Source of the DNA: Phyllostachys edulis
Taxonomy: Eukaryota; Streptophyta; Magnoliopsida; Poales; Poaceae
Direction of reading: 5' to 3'
Assembly (NCBI GenBank): GCA_036346405.1
Contig: CM070548.1
Location: forward strand, 62,520,877 to 62,584,876
DNA: 64,000 nucleotides
A program made the position numbers and the translations under genes. Below the pieces are notes generated by a model that saw only the letters and a list, made by a program, of their open reading frames with translations, had not been told where the DNA came from and searched no databases. Of this stretch, positions 23,431 through 34,397 are shown one piece after another (within the stretch, counting starts at the first letter, position 1; each line of letters starts with the position of its first letter).

Positions 23431-24894
23431 GTAATTCTTCTTTTTCTGTCTACTGCAGAAAGTAGGTACGGAGAGTCGTCAGGATGACGAAGAGGTCGTC
23501 TTGTTTACCTTGGGAAATAGACAGTGGTGGAGGCAATCCAGGCTCCTTCAGCTAAATGGCGGCGTTCTGAGAGAGTCGCCGATAAGGGAGGCGCAGGCTC
23601 AAGCTCTTCCGCTCCGACTAAGCTCCTCGCAAAAACTGCCGTGGATATGGCTATGATTGAAGCGGAAGAAGCTGCGGAAGCTGAAGAGATTGAAGCAGCT
23701 GAACCTCTCAAGCGCAAATCCCGCAAGACCAAGGTACCCTTTTATTATGACAAGAAAGCTTTTGTTGTTTCTGCCTTTCCTGGCTTTGTCAAGCAACTAG
23801 AAAAGGAGAACTGGAAGGATTTTATGTCTTTTGCGAAGGACAATGCTACTCCAGCAGAGCTTACGGTCGAGAGAAGCACTGTTCTTGAAGTGGTCAAGAC
23901 TGGTCTCGGCCCTATAGAAAATCAGGAGACCCACCAGGTGGTTCCTGCTCGAGACCCATTAATAGACGTTGTCGTGGGTAACCCTATCCTTCAACTTGAA
24001 TCTCGACCAGACGTGGTCATAGAGAAAAAATCAAAGAAATCTTCTGTTGGGAAGTTGACTCGCAAGTTCCTGGTTAGGTCCAGTGTGCAGAGGTATGTAA
24101 GAAAGACAAAAGTGTAAGAAGCATTTACCTTTTGCTTTCCACAACTTAACGTGCTTTTAATTTTACGATCTTAGCCCAACTTCTTTAGCCCCCGAGGACG
24201 CTTCCGTCGAGAGGCCACTTGTCACTTCTCCAGCGGATGAAGAGAGAAATGTGGCGACAGCAGAAGGATCGTCTGGAGGAAGTTGCGGCTGCTGATGTGG
24301 TTGCTACGACCACGGTGGAAGTTGTGGAGACAGAAGCGGTAGAGGTGGTGGCAGAAGCCTCCGGTTATGGTGATGGAACATCCGATCATCGTTCCGGGAA
24401 GGAAGTCGCTGAAGACGTTCCTCCTAGTTTTCGAAGAGAGGCCGCTGTCACCGAATCAGAAGAAGAGGAGTACTTCAACTTCTGTTCTGATTTCTTTAGA
24501 CCTGGTTCTCCTATGGGATCTTCTGCCATTCGACCTCGCGACCGAGTCCCCCACCCCAGGGATATTCCTACCAGTGGGGATATTTTTGATGATGCGCGTC
24601 TCGAAAAAGTTTGGTGGGACCAAATCGACAAGTTGGATGAGCTGAAGGATCCAACAAGTGTAGTGTCCATGTTTGCTCGGAGGAGTATGAATGTAAGTTT
24701 TTGACAGCATTCATATACTCTAGTATTCCTCGCGTCTTACTGTTTACTCTTTTTGTAGAGAGCTTTGCAACAAATTGCCACTGTTTGTGAATACAACCGG
24801 CAGTTTATCAAGCTACAACAAGAGATAGCGGAACTTCTAAAGCAGCGAGAGATGGTAAGTCACTGATACTAGTAGTCAATTATATTTTGACCAC

Positions 24895-25065
24895 TTATAC
24901 AAAGTTTATGGTAGCAACCGTGAGAAAAACTTATGACTAAGTATTGGTCATGCATGTACTATTTATCGTAAGGTTGTCGTAGAAAGGCTTCGACTACCTA
25001 AGCTGTTGTAGAAAAGCTTATAACCATGGCAGTGGTCGTAGAAGAACTTACGACCATTTGGTTAG
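24895..25065. repeat. Shorter hairpin-unit array in another intron of the antisense gene
   Basis: Degenerate copies of the same unit (for example GGTCGTAGAAGAACTTACGACC at about 25035-25056) lie between the exon ending at 24854 and the acceptor at 25092-25093. Scattered single copies also occur at about 27100-27185. Confidence 0.75.
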
Positions 25066-26220
25066 TGCTCATGTCCACTTTTAACCTTTACAGGTTTAAA
25101 AGCGACGAAAAGGCCTTGGCCGATTCACTCGACTATGAGAAAGTCGAGATGAAAAGGCTAAGGGATGAGAAAGAAGACCTTCTGAAGCAGCTTCGGGAGG
25201 TCAACTCTGCAGCTCAACAGTTGAAAGGAAAAATAAACAGTAAGTACCGAACTTAAGACTGCTTATGTTGTAGATCTTTACCTTTGTAACTTCTGCCTCT
25301 TTTCAGAAAAAGAGGATGAAATGAGATCTCTTCAAAATGAGGTTAGTGAAAAGACCTTGGTTGCTCACGAGATTTCTCGCATCGCCGAGGACAAGGATCA
25401 ACAAATCGAGATGTTGAAATCTCAACTAGCAGGTAAGCAACTCTTTACCTGTATCTAGTTTTGTTTATCAATCCTTCACAAGTTCTTTTCTTTTTTTTAA
25501 ATCTCATCTCTTTTCAGAAAAGGAGATCGAAGTGGGTAGGCTCAACACTAAGGATCAAGAAAAGACTTTGATTCTTAATGAAATTACCCATATCGCCAAA
25601 GAAAATGCAAAGGATATCAAGCTATGGGAGGATCGGTATGCCAAGATCATCGTTTCCCATGAGGATGAAATCAAGAAGTTGGATTCTCGACTAGCAGGTA
25701 AGTAAACCTTTGCCTGTAGTGAATTTCATTTTGTAGTCCTCTAGAAGTAACTTTTGCTTGACCAGTGTTACTCTTTTCAGAGCAAATAGCCGAAAATAAA
25801 CAACTTCATGAGGCTTCGACTTGTTACCAAGAAGAGATGAAGTCAACGAAGAACAATCTTCGAAACAACATCTCGCTCCTGAATAATATACTTGGTGAGA
25901 TACGTGGTGAGGGAAACACTCCTCAAGAAGACACGATAGCTGCTCACACAAGTACTATTGATGAACAAGTCGAGACTTTACAAGAGTTGGTGTCCACTCT
26001 GAAGACCAACCAATCTGACTCGATAAGGGAAGCGGTCGAAGGTGCAGTAAGTTATGCTTTGGCAAAACTTAAAGCTCGTGACCCCAGCCTTAATGTGCAA
26101 CCAATCGAAACTGATTTTGACTGCTCCGGAGCGGAAGCAAATCGGTTGATTGAAGAAATGCAGCCAGTCGGTAGGAAGGTTTTAGAGGAGATGCAACTGG
26201 GATCTCCTACTTTAGAATGA

Positions 26221-27429
26221 CCTGTAAAAGAGACCTGAAAAGACAAGCTTTTGTTGATGTAATATATAATCCATCATGTTTCCTGCAAATCATCTTGTCG
26301 AGTGGTTAGTAACTCAAAAGATAATTAACGAAAGTGAGACTAAGAATTGAAGTAAAGATAATTACTTTATCCTAGCCCCGACTATTTGCTTAGTTTATTT
26401 AGATAAACTTAGTAAATAGTGTTGTTAAGGGTTTTCTGAAAAAAGAGAGAGGTTTAGCTAACTTGTAGTTTTTCAATCACGACTATCATGCACTGGTCGA
26501 AAGAGTAGAAACGAGTTGACACTAGGAAGTTCCTTCTGGTGGGCAGGACCATGTGTAGAGAGGAGAGGCTTCGACTAGGTGATGTTTCCATCTCTGACCA
26601 GATTAATCAAATCAAGAAAGATCAACTTTAATTAGCTAAACGTCTGGAGTTCCTTTTTAAAAATTTCTCCAACTTATTGCAATGCACTTAGTATGTTTGT
26701 TCTGGTAGCGAGAGTTAGAAACAGAACGACGCTAGGAAGTTCCTTCTAGTGGGCAAGACCACGTGCAGAGAGGAAAGTCTTCGACTAGGTGTTGCAACTT
26801 CCTCCGACCAGTTAAAACAAACCGAGTTTATCGAGAATAGTTGAGCAAATTTGAAAAGTGTACTCAGCTTAATTTATTTTTCAAAAGGATGAATGAAGAA
26901 ATAAACTAAGGTACTAAGAGTTGGCTTGATATTATTTCGACCATGCTTAAAACCCAAGTTCTTTATGCTGGTAGCAAAAAGGGAGGAACGAATCGACCCC
27001 AGCAAGTTCCTTCTAGTGGGCAGGACCACGTGCAGATAGGAAAGTCTTCGTCTAGGTGATGTTACTTTCCTTTTGACCAGTATAAAGATGAACCTGGTAC
27101 TGGTCGTAAAATGTGTTATGATCAGTACTTTGTCGCAGAAAAAATTTACAACTAGGAACTGGTCGTAGGTGGGCCTACGATCATGGCATGGTTGAAAGAA
27201 ATATCAAAGCGCTACTCAAAGTAAGACAATAAAGATAGAAAGAACTTGATGCTTTATTGTTCGGTTGGTCAAATTACACATAGAACTTGCGTAACTGGTC
27301 GATATTCCAAGAATTTGAGAGAATTCGCCCGTCTTCCATTGCTAGTCGTACTGAACTTGGTCGCATAACTTTGACCACTGTGTAAGGACCTTCCCACTTG
27401 GGGGAAAGTTTGTTCCGATTAGACTGGGA
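26221..27429. other. Gene-free spacer of element B between the antisense gene and pol
   Basis: No credible ORF lies here. It holds three dispersed direct repeats of a block like CTAGGAAGTTCCTTCT(A/G)GTGGGCA...GACCA(C/T)GTG(C/T)AGA...GGAAAG(T/G)CTTCG(A/T)CTAGGTG, near 26530, 26735 and 26995, about 200-260 bp apart, and a few hairpin units near 27100-27190. It presumably contains the 3' ends of two convergent transcripts. Confidence 0.65.
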
Positions 27430-28290
27430 TTAGATTTTTCTCAATACCAAGTCACCTACAGCAAGGCTGCGAGATTGGACCTTACGATCGTAGTATTTGC
27501 ACAAGGCTTGCTGGTAGACTGCTGAACAGATTAAGGCTTGATTTCTCCTCTCTTCGAGTACATTAATGTCGTCCGCTCGAAGTTGTTCTTGGGCTGAGTC
27601 ATTGAAATTCTCGACCCTTGTAGACCCGATCTTTAGTTCTGGTGGAAGCATGGCTTCGGCACCAAAAACTAGAAAAAAATGGTGTTTCGACTGTTGCCTG
27701 ACTAGCAATCGTGCGAACTGCCCATAATACCGAGGGTAATTCTTGTACCTAAGCCCCCGAGTGCTTAACAAGCTGGTCGAAGACTCGAGTTTTAATTCCC
27801 TGCATGATTTGGTCGTTCGCTCGTTCGACTGCCCCATTGCTTTGGGGGTGGGAAACAAAGGTATACAGAGCTTGGTACCCAACTCGTTGCAAAATTCTTG
27901 AAATTTTGCGCTCGAAAATTGTTTACCATTATCTGTGATTATTCGATTTGGGACTCCAAATCGAGTAATCACACTTCTCATCATGAATCGTTTTGCGGCT
28001 TCCATTGTTATCCCAGTCACAGGTTCGGCTTCGATCCATTTTGTGAATGTATTAATAGCCACAAAAAGGAACTCAAAACCTCCTGGAGCCCTTGGGAACG
28101 GTCCTAGGATATCAAAGCCCCAGGTCGCAAAAGGCCAAGACAGAGGGATTGTTTGTAGCACCTGAGCTGGTTGGTGTATTTACCTGCTGTGAAACTGGCA
28201 TTGTACACATTTCTTAACTAGCTCTTTAGTGTCGTGATGTGGTCAAGTTGGCAAGAAAAACCTTGCTCAAGGCCTTCTCGACCAGTTGTT
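27430..28290 (-). pseudogene. Element B integrase
   Basis: The minus frame 28161-27430 contains the catalytic core: WGFDILGPF with the first Asp, then IITDNGKQF with the second Asp, followed by a region aligned with the third acidic position (GQSNERT) and the C-terminal block AVGDLVLRK. In the HHCC zinc-binding part, the Cys pair just upstream (about 28200-28250) is in another frame, after a stop. Integrase would join element cDNA to host DNA. Frame breaks make it non-functional as a whole, although the core is long and well kept. Confidence 0.85.
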
Positions 28291-28511
28291 CTCAGAAAAG
28301 CATGAGTTCCACAGATGCCTCCGTGTATGTCATGAAGGAGTGTTAATCATTCGCCCTGCGGAATGCATCGCATGAGCACCCCTTGAGTACCTCGTTTATA
28401 TAGGACTCCTTCGACCAAAGTATACATTCTGGCCTTTCGGGATAAGCGATCTGCCTCGAGATCATTGTCGGGTACGGAACCCTTCTAAAGATACTCGTAT
28501 ATGGGAGCCAT
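28291..28511 (-). other. Element B spacer between RNase H and integrase
   Basis: This is minus-strand coding debris in the position of the RNase H-integrase spacer, including a piece at 28525-28343 (KIPEWLPYTSIF...). No separate product is supported. Confidence 0.5.
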
Positions 28512-29255
28512 TCAGGTATCTTCATATTCTAGAGAGGCTGTCTCAATAGGAGGTGTCTCTGGTTCTTCGACCAGGGACGGCTGCTGGAGTTCTTCCAGGA
28601 AGACTCCTTTTGGTACTATAGATCGGGAAGAAGCTATTCGAGCAAGCTGGTCTGCGAGAAAATTATCCTTTCGAGGGATGAATTGTGCTTCGAAACCAAA
28701 AAAATGCTTTTCAAGCTTACAGACTTCCGATAAGTATCGAGACATTGTCGGATTAGAGCACTGGTACTCTTTTCCGACTTGATTCACGACCAGTTGAGAG
28801 TCTCCTCTCACGAGTAGTCGGCGAATCAAGAGCACTTTCGTGGCTCGTATGCCAGCTAGCAAACATTCGTACTCTGTCACGTTGTTAGTGGCCTGAAAGT
28901 TTAATCGTATGGCATACTTTAAGGTTTCTCCGGTAGGAGATACCAAGACCACCCCAGCCCCTGAGCCACTTAAAGTAAGTGACCCGTCAAAGTACATCGT
29001 CCGCTGGCCGTGGGTATCGTACTGGGGATCCTAAATAGGTTCAGGATTTGTCCATTCGGCGACAAAGTCTGCCAAGATCTGGGGTTTAATGGCCGTTCGG
29101 GACACGAAATGGAGGTCGAACTCCCCAAGTTCGACTAACCATTTTGCCATGCGTCCCGCTGTTTCCCTATTCTGGAGGATCGCTCCCAAAGGAAACTCAG
29201 ACGATACAGCTAGTTTGTGCGCCTGAAAATAATGCCGCAGTTTCCTCGAAGACAT
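28512..29255 (-). pseudogene. Element B RNase H
   Basis: Minus frames 29255-29031 and 28997-28512 encode the connection block (KPQILADFVAEWT) and the RNase H core. The core begins MYFDGSLTLSGSGAG (first acidic residue in DGS), continues TNNVTEYECLLAG with the conserved Glu, and has VRGDSQLVVNQV with the GDS Asp, so the visible catalytic acids are retained. A stop lies between the two frames near 29030. The domain degrades the RNA strand during DNA synthesis. It sits between RT and integrase, as in all Tat elements. Confidence 0.87.
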
Positions 29256-30498
29256 GAGGAGGGCATATAGAAGTTTTTAGACTTGTGGGTAACGCTCCCT
29301 AGGCCCGTGTAAAACTTCACTTACGTAGTAAATTGGTCGTTGTACATTTTTACGTTCTACGACCAGTACTGCGCTCACTGTCATGGCGTGGTAGCTAGAT
29401 AAACTAAAAGCGTCTCTTCTGGCTTCGGAGAAACCAAAATAGGAGCACTCATAAGATATCTCTTGACATCCTCAAAGGCTACGTTAGCCTCTTTCGACCA
29501 CTCGAAACCCTCGTGTTTCCTTAGAAGTTTGAAAAAAGGTAGTCATTTTGCTCCCAGCCGTGCGATGAAACGATTTAGAGCCGCCATGCATCCTGTGAGT
29601 TTCTGGACTTCTTTCTTCGGGGTCGGAGGGCGCATTTGTACAATGGCCTTTATCTTTTCAGGATTTGCTTCGATTCCCCATACAGAGACCAAAAATCCAA
29701 GTAATTTTTCTAAAGAGACCCCGAACACACACTTCTCAGGATTGAGTTTTAAGCGGTGCTTTCTGAGGTTGTCGAATGTTTCTTGCAAGTCTGAAATATG
29801 ATTAAGTTTCGTGATGCTTTTTACAACTAGATCATCAACATAGGCTTCAAGATTTCGGCCTAGTTGAGGTAAAAAAGTCGATTGCATCAAGCGTTGAAAA
29901 GAAGCACCAGCATTTTTTAGACCAAATGGCATTTTGACATAGCAAAAGATACCAAATGGTGCAATGAATGCAGTCTTTTCTTCATCGTCTAGGCACATAT
30001 TGATCTGGTGATAACCAGAATATGCATCTAGAAAACTTAATATTTCACAACCAGCAGTAGAATCAACCAACTAATCGATACGATGTAAAGGAAAATCATC
30101 TTTTGGACAAGCTTTATTTAGATCAGTAAAGTCGACACACATACGCCACTTGCCATTCGACTTCCTAACCATTACAGGGTTAGCCAACCACTCTGGGTGG
30201 TCGACTTCTCTTATAAAGCCTGCTTTAAGTAGCTTGTCCAATTCTGATTTGATAGCATCTCGTCGATCAAGGGCAAATCTCTGTAATTTTTGTTTTACGG
30301 GTACTTTGTCAGGCCGTAAAGCTAGCCTGTGATCGATCACCTCCCTGGGGACTCCGGGCATGTCAGATGCTTGCCACGCGAAGACATCTGCGTTAGCTCG
30401 GAGGAAGGTGATGAGTGCGTATTCCTACTTAGGGTCGGAAGTATCCCTAATGCGAACAGTCTTTGAAGGTTCCTCTGCATCCAGAGGAACCTCTTTGA
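29256..30498 (-). pseudogene. Element B reverse transcriptase
   Basis: The minus frames 30361-30071 and 30070-29543 are the same frame separated by one stop codon (plus strand CTA at 30071-30073). Before the stop are KWRMCVDFTDLNKACPKDDFP and RID; after it SFLDAYSGYHQ, MPFGLKNAGASFQRLM, YVDDLVVKS (both catalytic Asp present), NPEKCVFGV and the LTGCMAALNRFI connection. The length and motif order match Tat reverse transcriptases. The single stop and frame changes near 29450 inactivate the polyprotein, but the RT active site itself is intact, unlike that of element A. Confidence 0.9.
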
Positions 30499-31212
30499 CT
30501 AGGTCGTTCGGCTTTGGTGCAGCTTTAGGCTTCGACTTGGTAGTCGGTTGTGGCTTCTTCTCGAGTTGGTATCTCCGGCCATCTCGAGGGATCGTGATAG
30601 CGGTATCGCCATCTTCTTATCACAATGGATTGTGATCACTCCTTTGGGACCTGGCATCTTAAGACATTGATACCCATAATGAGTTGCCATCAAGAATTTT
30701 GCCAATGTTGGTCGTCCGAGTATGGCGTTATATGTCGTATCGAAATCGACCACATCAAAGGAGATCTTCTCTGTCCTGAAATTACTTGGTGAACCAAATG
30801 TTAAAGGAAGAGAAACCTGACCAATAGGTTTGGCCAAAGACCCTGGTACAATACCATGAAAATAGTATCTTACCGGTCTTACCTTAGTCCTGGGTACCTG
30901 CATCTCGTCCAGGGCACTCGTAAATAGGATGTTTAATGAGCTACCACCATCAACTAACACTCGATTGACCCGACAGTTGTTGATGGTGGGTTCGACCACG
31001 ATTGGATATCGACCAGGTCGAGTCGAAGGAATCGGGCAGTCACCTTTCTCAAAGGAGATGGTAACTTCCGACCACTTCAGTAATTTATTGACGATGGGAG
31101 AGTCAATAGACTTTACCTCACGTTCGGTAGCTTTAAGCTGTCGCTTTGACTCGTATGCCGATGATCCTCCATAGATGTGCTCCACGGTATGCTGCAAATC
31201 TTGAAATGGCAT
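30499..31212 (-). pseudogene. Element B protease
   Basis: This is one open minus frame of 237 codons. It contains the aspartic protease active site in RVLVDGGSSLNILF (DGG replaces the classical D(S/T)G, common in plant Tat elements), followed by the flap region and the conserved TTYNAILGRPTLAKF block. After that comes the linker to reverse transcriptase. The protease would cut the gag-pol polyprotein. It lies directly between gag and RT. Confidence 0.87.
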
Positions 31213-33517
31213 CCCCTCGTCGTCATCTAACGTCTTACGACCACTCGTTTGCCCTACCTGCTCGAGAGTGGCAAGTGGTCCTTTGCCGTTGTAGTAGTCC
31301 TCGAGTTTCCGTTGGAAAACTCGGCAATTGCGAAGATCATGTCCTTCCTTTTTGTGGAAAGGACACCACCTAGGCTTGTCATTCTTCCGATTAGGGCGCT
31401 TACCTTTGCCTCGGTCAGAGTATGGTTTGGAACCGCGTGGCTCCTTATCGCCAGGCCAAGACCTCCTTGGGCCGCTCGATTGAGGTTTTTACCCTTTGCC
31501 TTGTTCTTGAACTTCTAGGCCTTCTTCTCTTTCTTCTTGCTACCTTCACGTAGCTCTCAAGGAATATTGTCTTCTCGATCGATGGTGTTGTTCCATTTGA
31601 CTGCCTCAAAAGCAGTCGCATATCGATCGGCCATCTCGAAGAGTTCAGCAACGGTGGCAGGAGGGTTCAAAGCGATGTCCTCCGTTATCCTTCTGCTGCG
31701 GACTCCCTGTTTGAAGGCTCTGATAATAGATGAGTCAGAAACCTCTGGAATGGAATTACGAACCTGACTGAAACACCTGATGAATAGAAACTTCTGCTGC
31801 GGACTCCCTGTTTGAAAGCGATGTCCTCTGGAAGGGTCTCATGGTCGTTCTGTCTCATCCGGTGCAGATCGTCCTCCTTTCCAGGGCGGTTGTAAGTGCC
31901 TTGGAAATTCGCCAGCAGAAGGTCGCAGAGGTGTTGCCACGAGTAGATCGACTCGAGTAGTTGATTTAATAGCCACGACCGAGCAGATCCTTCAAGCACA
32001 GTTGGAAGGTAATTCGCCATTACATGCTCTCCTCCACCTCCTGCTCGGATAGCTATTGTGTAGATCTGAAGGAATTCGATAGGATTTTGAGACCCATCGA
32101 ATTTCTCCATGTTTACTGGTCGAAAACGAGACGGCCAGTGAACTGCCCGGAGGTCAGGTGAGAACGCCCGACATCCGGTAATAACTTCCTGATGCCTTCT
32201 TTGTAGGAAAGAAGGGTTGATGTCACCAGGCGATCGTACTCGACGATACCCAGTGGCAGGTGGACCCGACCTATAGTAGGCCTCGGTCTTATGAGGGAAA
32301 TACTCCTCGTATTCCATCTGCTACTGCAGATTTTTGTATCGGAGTGGTGATCGATCACCACTCCGGGAAGCTTGTTGATTGTCAGTCATTTGAGGGACTC
32401 TTCTCTGGGCAGGAGAACGATGCGACTTGTTGTTGCGCCGATTTCTACACGATGAATTGTTCAAACGACTGGTAGCTGAGGAAGTTGTATTCCTACGACT
32501 TCTTGAATGATGTTTGCGAGGGGACTCTAGTCTTGCCATCGTACTCCGAATCCTTTGTGGGATCTCTTTAGTGAAGAGATCGTAGCCTGGTGCTCGAGCA
32601 AGCTCTTGAGTTGGATTCTCAAGCAAGTCGTTGATGTGTTGGAGTTCTTGAGCTTCCTTTGACTGGTATTGAGCGCGTCCAGGAAGATTTTTCTAGGCGG
32701 CAATCTTCCTCCGTCAAGCTGTCTCAAAATCAAATTCTTGAGACCGTCTCAATGAAGCATGATTATATCGAGAATCTCCCTCATGCTCATCACAGTGTTG
32801 GTCATGTCCATCACCGGCGGTGCTCTTGCCATTGCCACGAGTGGGCGCAGTGTGTGATTTTCGGGGAGTGTCTCTACCTCGGTCTCTAGGAGAGTGATCT
32901 TTATCCGAGGGAAGGACGAAGACCTCCCATTGATGACCCCCACATTCACTCGAGGCCTCCCCGGTTGAGGAGTAGTCGATAGACACCATCTGGCGACTTG
33001 GAGTAAACCCCCCCAGGAAGGGGAATTCCGGGTCATAACCGTCTCCATCCGCAGGTGGGTCCTGCAGAGGGATGGTCGAATTTGCAGGAAAAGTGTGCTT
33101 GATCCCATTCTCTGCGGGGTTAACCAGAGAGATAGGATCACCAGATGCTAATGAAGCTCCGGAATAATGGCTTCCAGAACTTGCCTTGCCAGATCGGACT
33201 GTCTTGGAGGGACTCGAACACTTGGAGGAAAAACTCTCATCGTGTTGTGAGTCTGCCTGGGTGCAGTCCTGTTTGTGGTCGAATTGACCCTTTTCCTCGG
33301 AGAAAACTGGTTCCTCGGTCGGACGTATTGCTGTTGTGGGGGATAAGGATCCCTCCTCAACTCCATCGGTGGGATGATCTCCTGGAGAATGATCTCCGGA
33401 GACGGCATCACCATCGGATGATGCATCACTCGGCTCGTAGTTGAAACCGGCACCCATGTCGACGTCTGCGTAATCTGACAAGTCGAACCAGTTCTCCTTG
33501 TTCCATTCTCCTGCCAT
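31213..33517 (-). pseudogene. Element B gag
   Basis: The gene starts at the minus-strand ATG at 33515-33517, just after the primer site, with an acidic N-terminal region (ORF 33517-32714, many Asp/Ser/Gly). The capsid core follows in 32317-31685 (MEKFDGSQNPIEFLQIYT, MANYLPTVLEGSARSWL, WQHLCDLLLANFQGTY), then a Cys/His nucleocapsid part near 31380-31290 (FHKKEGHDLRNC-like). Frame changes occur near 32320-32710. A 26-bp duplication (31690-31715 and 31791-31816) lies in the core end. Gag would package the element RNA. The gene is broken but easily recognised. Confidence 0.85.
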
Positions 33518-33570
33518 GAGTGCATGAGAATTGGAAAAAGAGAATGTGTTGACAAGAGATTACCGGAGAG

Positions 33571-33591
33571 TTCCCCACGGACGGCGCCAAC
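33571..33591 (-). other. Primer-binding-site region of element B
   Basis: Minus-strand TTGGCGCCGTCCGTGGGGAA lies one base from the LTR edge. It is the expected site for tRNA-primed minus-strand synthesis in Tat-type elements. The exact tRNA was not identified. Confidence 0.8.
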
Positions 33592-33853
33592 TGTCGGTGT
33601 TTTAGAACCGATCTTACGTAAAGATTGTTTGATTCAAGGGTCTCCAAGACTAAAATCATGCAGAGAGATTGACACGGGGATTTTTATACAGGTTCGGGCC
33701 TTCTCCGGAGAGAATAACAACCCTACTCTTGTGTGTATGTATTGAGTATACTGGTTATAATCAGTAGAAAATGCTACGATTTTCCCTGCTACTCAGTATG
33801 TATGTCTGATTGTATGTCTCTAATCCCCCTTTCCTCATTATCTCTGGCCATAG

Positions 33854-33863
33854 CCCTTTATAG
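33854..33863 (-). promoter_or_regulatory. TATA box of element B 5' LTR
   Basis: CTATAAAGGG on the minus strand is placed to drive the genomic RNA leftwards into gag. The same box is in the left LTR near 16703-16712. Confidence 0.65.
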
Positions 33864-34092
33864 TGTTCGTAGAGGTAGCCGTTTCTCCAGGCCAAGAGGC
33901 GCCTCACCATTCCAAGTAATGGGCACATTGTTGGTAGTAATCACCAGGGTATTAACTCCTCCACGTCGCCTGGTAGTTTCTAGTCAGAGATAATGGTGTG
34001 TAACGTTATTCCAGATAATAACAGTGTATATTGTCTGCTTAGATTCCCTAATCAATTGGGCCTACTTGTCCGCAGACTTTATTGATCATAGG

Positions 34093-34290
34093 GTGGTCGT
34101 AGCTGACTTAGTCGTAAAAGCACTTACGACCATGAAGTAGTCGTGGAATAACTTACGACTTGGGGCTGGTCGTAGAAGAACTTACGACTAGATGGTGATC
34201 GTAGCAGCACTTACGATCATGAAACAGTCATAGAAAGACTTATGACTATGAGGATGGTCGTAGAAGAGCTTACGACCAGCTGGTTGGCTT
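34093..34290. repeat. Tandem hairpin array in the right LTR of element B
   Basis: About six units with arms AGTCGTA...TACGACC, AGTCGTG...TACGACT, GGTCGTA...TACGACT, GATCGTA...TACGATC, AGTCATA...TATGACT and GGTCGTA...TACGACC, separated by about 12-14 bp. Several arm pairs differ between units yet stay complementary within a unit. Confidence 0.88.
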
Positions 34291-34397
34291 CTCCCTTATG
34301 ATTATAAGGGGTATACTCAAGAACTATATGACGTCATATTCACCCAGAATAAGAATTATAGATAAATAATAAATTGAGGTTTATTAGATCCTCGTCA

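Larger units (their letters stand above)
17829..26220 (+). pseudogene. Antisense multi-exon gene of element B (PF04195-like, putative plant transposon domain)
   Basis: It runs opposite to gag-pol. Proposed exons: 17829-18561, 18639-18743 joined to 23086-23105 (split by the solo LTR), 23459-24092, 24175-24692, 24759-24854, 25094-25239, 25307-25432, 25518-25697 and 25781-26220 (TGA). All inferred introns are GT...AG. The first exon carries ECGLRLPAHPFLTLVLEHF and FVYLCEAYLGIPVDLELF, typical of the gypsy-associated PF04195/Transposase_28 family. The later exons are Glu/Lys-rich and coiled-coil-like. The frame across the exon 2/exon 3 boundary does not fit without an extra intron or an indel near 23515. 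The product's role is unknown. Besides the LTR insertion, this shift suggests decay. Exon edges are my reading. Confidence 0.7.
16439..34397 (-). mobile_element. Element B: complete Tat-type Ty3/gypsy retrotransposon with an antisense gene
   Basis: Two LTRs (16439-17243 and 33592-34397, about 805 bp) both run TGTCGGTGTTTT ... CTCGTCA on the plus strand and are flanked by ATTTG. The coding order on the minus strand is primer site (33571-33591), gag, PR, RT, RNase H, INT, then a multi-exon gene on the opposite strand, then a polypurine tract at about 17244-17256 (minus GGGGGGCTAGA) next to the 3' LTR. An antisense ORF between integrase and the 3' LTR is a recognised Tat-lineage trait. The two LTRs differ at many sites, so this is not a recent insertion. 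The solo LTR 18744-23080 is nested inside. Confidence 0.93.
33592..34397 (-). mobile_element. Element B 5' LTR (right copy)
   Basis: It starts TGTCGGTGTTTT and ends CTCGTCA on the plus strand, like the left LTR, and is followed by the ATTTG duplication. The primer site adjoins its low-coordinate side, so it is the 5' LTR of a minus-strand element. Confidence 0.93.

Noticed and set aside
16925..34290. CRISPR-like array (short repeats with spacers)
   Set aside because: The units are degenerate, self-complementary, contiguous and within retrotransposon LTRs and introns of a plant genome; there are no unique spacers or cas genes.
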